In this document: positions 56,830 through 64,000 of the stretch, piece by piece
Layout: every line of letters begins with the position of its first letter
Numbering within the stretch: position 1 is the first letter of the stretch
Assembly: GCF_018446385.1 (NCBI RefSeq)
Contig: NC_055989.1
Location: 133,761,004-133,825,003 of the forward strand
Length of the DNA stretch: 64,000 nucleotides
From: Zingiber officinale
Taxonomy: Eukaryota > Streptophyta > Magnoliopsida > Zingiberales > Zingiberaceae
Direction: 5' to 3'
Position numbers and translations under genes: made by a program
The notes under the pieces: model-generated
What the model saw: only the letters and a program-made list of their open reading frames with translations
The model's database searches: none
What the model was told of the DNA's origin: nothing

Positions 56830-59790
56830 CCCGCGGCAATGGTGGATCGATATTGGAGCCACCAGACATGTGTGCTGCAACAAGGAACTGCTCCACAACT
56901 TCGAGGAAGTCACTGGAGATAAACTGTTCATGGGGAACTCAGCAACCTCGGACATCATGGGCCAAGGAAAGGTGGTGCTGAAGATGACCTCGGGCAAGGA
57001 CCTCACTCTGAACAATGTGCTGTATGTTCCGGAGATTCGGAAGAATCTAGTGTCCGGATCACTGTTAAGCAAGCATGACTTTCGCATTATTTTTGAGTCG
57101 GATAGAATTGTATTGTCCAAAAATGGAATGTTTGTAGGAAGAGGCTATGTATCTAATGGGTTGTTTGAGCTCAATGTAATGGCCATTAGGCCCAAGATAA
57201 ATAAAAATGAAAGCTCTTCCACTTATATGCTTGAGTCTTCGTGTTTGTGGCATGGTAGACTAGGACATGCTAACTACGATGTGTTGCGTAGATTAATAAA
57301 CATGCAAAGCATACCTACATTCCACCTTGACCCAAAACACAAGTGTGAGATTTGTGTTGAAGCGAAAATGACAAGGTCATCATTTCAACATATTGAAAGA
57401 AATAATGAACCACTTAACCTAATCCACACTGATGTGTGCGACCTAAAAGGTACACCAACACATGGTGATAATAAATACTTCATCACTTTTGTAGATGATA
57501 ACACAAAATATTGTTATGTGTATCTTCTCAAAAGTAAGGATGAAGCTATAGAGAAATTTGCTCTCTATAAGAATGAGGTTGAAAACCAACTTAATAGGAA
57601 AATTAAGGTGGTTCGAAGTGACCGAGGCAGTGAATATGTGTCACTATTCATTGAGTTGTGTGCTGAACATGGGATCAGACACGAAACAACAGCTCCATAT
57701 ACTCCTCAGCAAAACGGAGTTGCTGAGCGAAAGAATCGAACTCTTAAGGAGATGATGAATGCTCTTCTATTAAGCTCTGGATTGCTAGAGTCCATGTGGG
57801 AGGAAGCTGTGTTAACAGCTAATTACCTTTTAAATAAGGTGCCCCGGAAGAAAATAGATAAGAGCCTTATGAGTTATGGAATGGAAGACAACCGTCCTAC
57901 AAATATTTATGAATGTGGGAGTGTCTTGCCAAAGTGTTGGTACCTGATCCGAAAAAGATTAAGATAGGACTAAAGACTGTTGATTGCATATTTATTGGAT
58001 ATGCACATAACAGCAGTGCTTATCGATTTTGTGTGTATGAGTCGCACATACCGGAGATACACAAGAACTCGATAATCGAATCAAGAAATGCCTCTTTCTT
58101 CGAGCATATGTTTCCGTATAAGACCCGGGAGGATGCTAGCTCCTCAAAACGGGCAACCGAAACACAAGGTGAAGAAGAAGATGATGATGACGAGGAACCC
58201 GTGGAGGTTGAGCCTAGATGGAGCAAAAGAGCTCGGGTAGAAAAATCCTATGGATTGGATTTTATTACTTTTATGTTGGAGAGTGAGCCCCGAAGTTACT
58301 CAGAAGCTGTAGGCTCTTTTGATGGATCTCACTGGAAAGAGGCAATTGCATCTGAGATAGAATTTATCTTGCAAAATCACACTTGGGAACTTGTGGATCT
58401 TCCTCCGGGAAGTAAACCACTAGGTTGCAAGTGGATCTTCAAGAAGAAAATGAAATCAGATGACACGATTGATAAATACAAGGCCAGATTGATAATTATA
58501 GGATACCGACAACGAGAAGGCCTTGACTACTTCGATACATACTCTCCGGTATCGAGAATAACTTCCATTAGAGTATTGTTGGCTATTGCCGCTCTATGGA
58601 ATCTCGAAGTACATCAAATGGATGTAAAGACAGTCTTTCTAAATGGGGATTTAGAAGAGGAAATCTTCATGGACCAACCTGAGGGGTTTTCTGTGCCAGG
58701 ACAGAAAAACAAGGTCTGTAGATTGATGAAGTCATTATATGGCTTGAAACAAGCATCAAAGCAGTGACATGAGAAATTCGATAATGCCATGAAGGAATGT
58801 AGATTCAAGATCAATGAATGTGATAAATGTGTCTACATGAGAGTCACAGAGAGTAACTATGTTATCTTGTGCCTCTATGTAGATGACATACTTATCATTA
58901 GGAGCAATGATAAGATAATCAAATCCACTAAAGATATGATGAAGTTAAGATTTGACATGAAAGACATGGGCCTAGCTGATGTGATTCTAGGAATTAAAAT
59001 TCTTAGAACGATAGAAGGACTTGTTCTTAGTCAGTAGTCCCATTACGTGGACAAGATTTTTGAGAAATTCACCAAGGGTGATACTGCGTTGGTACGAACG
59101 CCGATAGATACGAGTCAACATCTATCAAAAAATCGAGGTGAAAGTATCTCGCAGACAGAGTACTCTCAAGTGATTGGAAGTCTGATGTACTTGATGAGTT
59201 GTACTCGACTAGACTTGGCCTACGCAGTAAGCAAACTGAGTAGATACACGAGTAATCTCAGTGTTGAGCACTGGAAAGGGATAACAAGAGTACTAAGGTA
59301 CTTGAGGTATACTCGTGAATATGGACTGCACTATACAAGATATCCTGCTGTGATCGAAGGATACAATGATGTAAGTTGGATATCTGATATAAAAGACTCT
59401 AAGTCTACAAGTGGATATATCTTCACTCTAGCAGGTGCAGCCATTTCCTGGAAATCTTCTAAGTAAACCGTAATAACCAGATCCACGATGAAATCTAAGT
59501 TTGTAGCTCTTGAGAAATGTTATGAAGAGGCTGAATGGTTACGACAATTCTTAGAAGATATTCCTCTATGGCCGAAACTTGTGCCGGCGATTTGCATACA
59601 TTGCGATAGTCAATCAGTAATCGGTCGGGGCACAGAGCCATCTGTATAATGGTAAGTCTAGACATATACGTCGTAAACATAATACCATTAGACAACTATT
59701 CTTAACTGGAATTATCACTGTTGACTATGTGAAGTCAAAGGATAACCTAGCGGATCCGCTAACCAAAGGGTTAAATTGAGAGTTAGTTGC
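56830..59790 (+). pseudogene. Copia pol region: protease, integrase, reverse transcriptase, RNase H (fossil)
   Basis: In order: the aspartic-protease region, the GAG-pre-integrase zinc region (LWHGRLGHANYDVL, HKCEICVEAKM), the integrase core (LIHTDVCDLKG, APYTPQQNGVAERKNRT), RVT_2 reverse transcriptase (WKEAIASEIEFI, GCKWIFKKKMKS, QMDVKTVFLNGDLEE, LCLYVDDILII) and Ty1-type RNase H ([39 protein letters not shown], ending near DNLADPLTKG-type residues). Typical Copia order. Broken. Confidence 0.88.
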
Positions 59791-60345
59791 AAGATCATCA
59801 AGAGGAATGGGCTTGATGCCGTTGTCAGCGATCAGTGCAGAGGACACCCAACCTATGCTGACTGGAGATCCCAAGAACTAGGTTCAAAGGGACAACTAAT
59901 CTGCACTGACTAGACACACTGTGGGGGGGGGGGGGGGGGAGCCCAATGAAACAGTGACTAGACCAGGATAAGCCGATGAGCTTTTAATGATCAAAACGAG
60001 TAGATGGTAACTCTTGAGGGATCACCTATGTGAGAAAGAAGTGGGGTCGCTTTGAAGAGAATTGGAGGCACAATTCTTAGAGCTTCTCACAGAACTAGAC
60101 ATGTTCATGGCTAAGAAGGAACACACTCATGAGAACTGAGTTGTATCAGGGAGAGTCTTGAGTGAGATTTATTACTGCTTACACAGACGACAGTATAATT
60201 CAAGGACATCGTGTCTACTATCAGCCAGTAAGCAACCAGATCTTCACATGAGAATGTTCAAAGGGTAAAACCTACCTATCCTATACTTGACTCAATTGTT
60301 GAATGCTATCACATACCCTGTTTTCCATTCATGGGGGGGGGGGGT

Positions 60346-61496
60346 TGTTGGAAATGTGAATGGAATAAAGAGGTGGAGACGAAGAGACTCTATTGTGCAT
60401 GAGTTTAGTCCCACATTAGAAGTCTCTTAGCTTTATTGTTGGTTTAAATTATGACATATGCATTGTAAACATATGCATGGGGAGAGACTCTTTCACGCGT
60501 GAGTGCGCAGGGGTGGGTGCAAATCCAGGGTCCGGATTGTACTGAATCAAGGTTGACTCGTGCGCGAGCACGACTTGCACATGTCGAATGCCGAACCGGT
60601 TGAGGTAAAATTTACCCAAAAGAATGAACCAACATATTGCCACTTGAATCTTGCTCAAGGGTGTAATGGAAGCATTAATGTGAAATTAATGTTGATTCCA
60701 TAACGTCTCGACATTAATGGTGACATTAAACTCATTAATGGTGATTTCGTAACGTCTCAGTATTAATATCGACATTAATCTCATTAATAATGATTCTGTA
60801 ACGTCTCGACATTAATGAAGATATTAAACCCATTAATGACGAAATTAAACTCAGCATTAAATTATCATAATTTGATCATTTATTGCAGACAAGATGAGAA
60901 CTCCTATATAAGGAGACTGGATCTTGAGCAAAGAAAAGAGAAAGCGAAAGCGAAAGCAAAGCGAAAGTGAAGCATAAGCAAGAGAATTCCTCCACCTTCA
61001 TTCCCCGATTCTTTTCTCTCAGTCGTGCATCCACTCGGCTAAACTACTTGTGATAACACTCAGGTGCATTCTCAGTTCGCCACGAACAACCAGTGCTTGG
61101 TTGCGTTCGTAGTTTTGCCGTTGTATCCTGGGAGACAGACGATCCGAGAAAACCTCGAAGCACAGCCGGAGGTGGGACGAATCTGTTTCAAGGAAACTGT
61201 GTCGATCGCAGGCCTCGGTCTGCTGCTCTGTTTGTCCGCTCAGTTGGACTCTTCATCTGCTGGGTCGACCACTCGCCCTTTTGATCTGCCCGACCGGTCT
61301 CCCACTCTGCCTGTCTATCATTCAGTCTGCTCGGACGCTTTGATTGCTCAAATTCTGAGGTCAGAAAATCAACCTCTGCTGACAGTCTGAGATTATCTGC
61401 TCAGATCATCTTAACTATAAATTGAATTTAATTCAAATATTTAGATTCAACTAATTTCCTGTAAACCTCCTGCTACACATGATTCGATTTCCAACA
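60346..61496 (+). repeat. 3' LTR of the Copia element
   Basis: 1151 bp, collinear with the 5' LTR (shared tcacgcgtgagtgcgcaggg, cctatataaggagactgg, cgaatctgtttcaaggaaac). Preceded by a polypurine tract that includes a run of 12 G (60333-60344). Confidence 0.92.
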
Positions 61497-61520
61497 CCAC
61501 TTACTTTCACTGGACATGAA

Positions 61521-63299
61521 TGTTAGGATCTTGGATGGCTAGAGGGGGGTGAATAGCCTCTTCAAAAGCTAAAACTCAAAGATAAAACTCACACGAGTGG
61601 TTAGCGCAGCGGAAAACAAGTTAAGGACAGAATAAGAGAATAAGAGAAGAAACAAAGCAAACCACAGTGACTCAAGTGTTTACGAGGTTCGGGGATAACT
61701 TGCCCCTACTCCTCGGTGTCCGTAAGGTGGACAAGCCGATCTTCGGTAGATCAACCCCGGTGAACACCCGGCTATGAACTTTCTCCTTCTCGGTGGAGTG
61801 ACCTCTCAACAAAATCTCAACAGGTATGTAGAATATAGCACAAGACTTACTGAGCTTGGTGACTTAGGAGAATGAAAATTAAGCTTACAGTCACGCGAAG
61901 GTCAGTGAAACAGAGAGCAAGTCGAGACAGCCGCTTCTCAGCCCCGAGCGTCAAAGCTTTTGCACTGATCGACAGAGAGTGTTTTTTCTTCACCAAGAAA
62001 ACTTCTACTTAACCCTCTCTTCAACCAGCCTTTTATGTCTCTGCCATCTCTGCCTTTCGCCCGCAACGGATCCCTGCCAAACTGCAGCAAATCTCTGCAT
62101 CCAGCCATAGCATCGCCAATCACGCTTCTTTCTCATATGATCATCTGAGCTCACACCAATGGAATTCTGGTCTTCACTGGTGTCTCTGAGCTCCACCCAA
62201 TCACCATGAGTTGAGCTGATCGATGCCAGATCACCGCCAGATCGCAGCCACGATTTTGCTGCTTTAACAGGTTTACAGCAAAAGTCTCTCTGGTATCCTC
62301 TACTAATGAAGCTCAATTTGAAATCAACCAATTGCAAATTACCAGTAACCTGCACCTCAAAATCTTGCAGCAGATGGTTAGAAATATTTAGGCAAAAGCA
62401 ACTTTGAATCAGAAAGAATCAGAGAAAGTGCATGCAAAACAGACTATAGTATGGATCGGTCTGCAGGCCGATCCATACGCTCAAATCTCTTTTTCGATCG
62501 TTCGATCAGACTTAAAGGGGAGGCATGTGATCCAGGGATGACTCAGAAGGGCCCACCTTCGAGGATCAGGGATCGATCGAGGTCAAGGGCAAGGGGCCAA
62601 CTAAGTGATCAGCCGATCGGACAACTCTCCCTCACCGATCGGCCGGACCGATCGGAATACTCTCCATCCCCGGTCGGCTAGAGGACTCAGCATGTCATGG
62701 ATCGGTCTGCCGACCGATCACCCGTGCCACTTGTGCCACTGGATCGGTCATCGGACCGATCCAAGGCTGTGATTTAAGGGCAAGCATCCAAGCTTGCTAC
62801 CCTTAATCCGACAGTCCGAGACCGAGCTACCGAGCTCTTCTCCGACTATACATGCCAAGTTTCCATACTTGACTTCCCAACACCGGATGTCCGATCACCC
62901 TTGATCCATCTCGATTTTCCTTGCCGGCTTCACTCACCGGACTTTCCAATTGCCTGCTTCACTCACCAGACTTCCATTGCCTGGCTTCACTCACCAGACT
63001 TTCCAATTGCCTCGCTTCACTCACCAGACTTTCCAATTGCTCGGCTTCACTCACCGTGACTTTTCCATTGCTCGACTTCACTCACCAGACTTTCCATTGC
63101 CTGGCTTCACTCACCGGACTTTTCCATTTGCCGGCTTCACTCACTGGGACTTCTCCGTGCCAAGCTCCTTGCTCGGACTTTTCCCAATCCAAATCAGTCA
63201 ACCAAGTCAACCCTGATTTGTCTGAGTTAATTCAATATCTGATTGAAACTTAAATCAGTGTCAACATCAAAACAACATCCAGGTCAGACTGTATCAACA
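61521..63299 (-). repeat. LTR of a Sirevirus-type Copia element (minus strand)
   Basis: In plus reading TGTTAGGATC...GTATCAACA, 1779 bp with TG...CA ends. A purine tract (minus AACAAAAAGGGGGAGAT) abuts the right boundary, so this is the 3' LTR of an element whose body lies to the right. The interior includes clusters of the palindromic GATCGGTC/GACCGATC motif (62452-62770) and a minisatellite (62928-63155). Confidence 0.7.
62928..63155. repeat. About 30-bp minisatellite, seven or eight copies, in the Sirevirus LTR
   Basis: The unit is approximately ggcttcactcaccagacttt-ccaattgcc, repeated with small changes from 62928 to 63155. Frames reading 'LHSPDFPLPGFT' across it are artefacts. Confidence 0.85.
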
Positions 63300-64000
63300 A
63301 TCTCCCCCTTTTTGTTGTTTGACAACACGATTTAAGTTTAGATCAGAAATGCTTTCATATCCATAATTTTAGGGAAATCGGGATCCTCCCCCTAAGACGG
63401 ATATATCTCAAATATCTTCTCCCCCTTTTTCATATTGAGTTTACAATTCGTCTCTAAACTTCAAATATCTTCTCCCCCTAAGACGGATATATCTCAAATA
63501 TCTTCTCCCCCTTTTTCATATTGAGTTTACAATTCGTCTCTAAACTTCAAATATCTTCTCCCCCTTTAGGGAAATCGGGATCCTCCCCCTAAGACGGATA
63601 TATCTCAAATATCTTCTCCCCCTTTTTCATATTGAGTTTACAATTCGTCTCTAAACTTCAAATACTCTCTCCCCCTTTGTCAAACACCGAAAAGGTATAT
63701 ATAAAAAATATGAGGACTGACAAACACCTCCCCCTTAAACCCATATCATAATCCACAAAAAGAAGTAAGATATGATAGAACTCAAGCAATGTCATATACA
63801 TAGCATGAAAAAGATATCATAGGAGTACAAAACGCATGAAAATAAACATAATGTCTAAAATAGCAACCATCCAGGACAGGCAATCAACATCGTATCTAGA
63901 ACAAAGTAGCACAATCAACAATCAATCAAAACATAGAGAATGTCAGCCAACATCCTCATCAAGAGGATCATCTGCAGCATCAGCTGGAAGAGTGGAATCC
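63300..64000 (-). mobile_element. Sirevirus 3' internal region with reiterated polypurine tracts (runs off the right edge)
   Basis: Next to the LTR, the minus strand has many GGGGGAG tracts. A block containing aagacggatatatctcaaat and catattgagtttacaattcg recurs three times (63394-63680). Repeated polypurine tracts before the 3' LTR are a known Sirevirus mark. At the right edge the minus strand reads a short acidic frame (TLPADAADDPLDEDVG, stop near 63942) that may be the end of an element ORF. Status of the coding part cannot be seen from here. Confidence 0.65.

Larger units (their letters stand above)
54738..61496 (+). mobile_element. Ty1/copia retrotransposon with two LTRs (about 6.8 kb)
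   Basis: LTRs 54738-55869 and 60346-61496 both start TGTTGGAAATG and end with CCAACA, giving a 9-bp inverted terminus. The flanks carry an identical 5-bp duplication, CCACT (54733-54737 and 61497-61501). The internal region encodes, in Copia order, gag, protease, integrase, reverse transcriptase and RNase H. The LTRs are highly similar with scattered differences, so insertion is fairly recent. The coding region is broken, with roughly three or four breaks, so this copy looks dead. Lineage: a TNT1-type (Tork-like) Copia is my best guess. Confidence 0.93.

Noticed and set aside
62921-63253. ORFs with LHSPDFPLPGFT-like repeats
   Set aside because: Frames through a 30-bp LTR minisatellite.

Overview
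The window looks like plant nuclear DNA: spliced genes with GT-AG introns, AT-rich spacers, and a very high load of LTR retrotransposons, CACTA, PIF/Harbinger and foldback elements. The gene families (NPR1-like, IQD, LRX, Sec14-like, NFD6-like) are general to angiosperms. The GC-rich Tat-type Gypsy copies and the Sirevirus would suit a monocot, perhaps Zingiberales, but that is only an inference.

Layout, left to right. 1-1.7 kb: the 5' end of a Ty1/copia fossil on the minus strand. 2.35-2.93 kb: a small NFD6-like organellar protein gene (+). 5.67-7.64 kb: a Sec14-like CRAL-TRIO gene (-) split by a 584-bp TIR element. 9.07-11.24 kb: an apparently intact four-exon NPR1-like gene (-) with a TATA box and a W-box. 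12.8-30.5 kb: a decayed PIF/Harbinger transposon with an ORF1 relic on the left and a transposase relic on the right. It is split by a 13.5-kb Tat-clade Gypsy element (14784-28238, target duplication ATATA). The integrase of that Gypsy is itself split by a 2.8-kb solo LTR (20360-23155, target duplication GGAGA). 31.07-37.16 kb: a non-autonomous CACTA element carrying nine tandem palindromic units. 37.89-40.14 kb: an intact LRX (leucine-rich repeat extensin) gene (-). 40.1-47.2 kb: AT-rich spacer with foldback relics. 47.2-52.1 kb: an intact six-exon IQD calmodulin-binding protein gene (-) with a 32-nt last exon. 54.25-54.65 kb: an intronless, decayed fragment resembling the C-terminus of mismatch-repair protein MSH7. 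54.74-61.50 kb: a Copia element with two LTRs and target duplication CCACT. 61.52 kb to the right edge: the LTR and the reiterated polypurine tracts of a minus-strand Sirevirus.

The host genes do not form an operon or pathway. They cover immune co-regulation (NPR1-like), cell-wall sensing (LRX), calmodulin/microtubule scaffolding (IQD), lipid transfer (Sec14-like, probably disabled here) and an organelle-targeted small protein. Most of the remaining sequence is explained by transposons inserted into one another. I found no tRNA or rRNA genes and no CRISPR array. Exon boundaries were read by eye from splice consensus and family homology recalled from memory, not from alignments.
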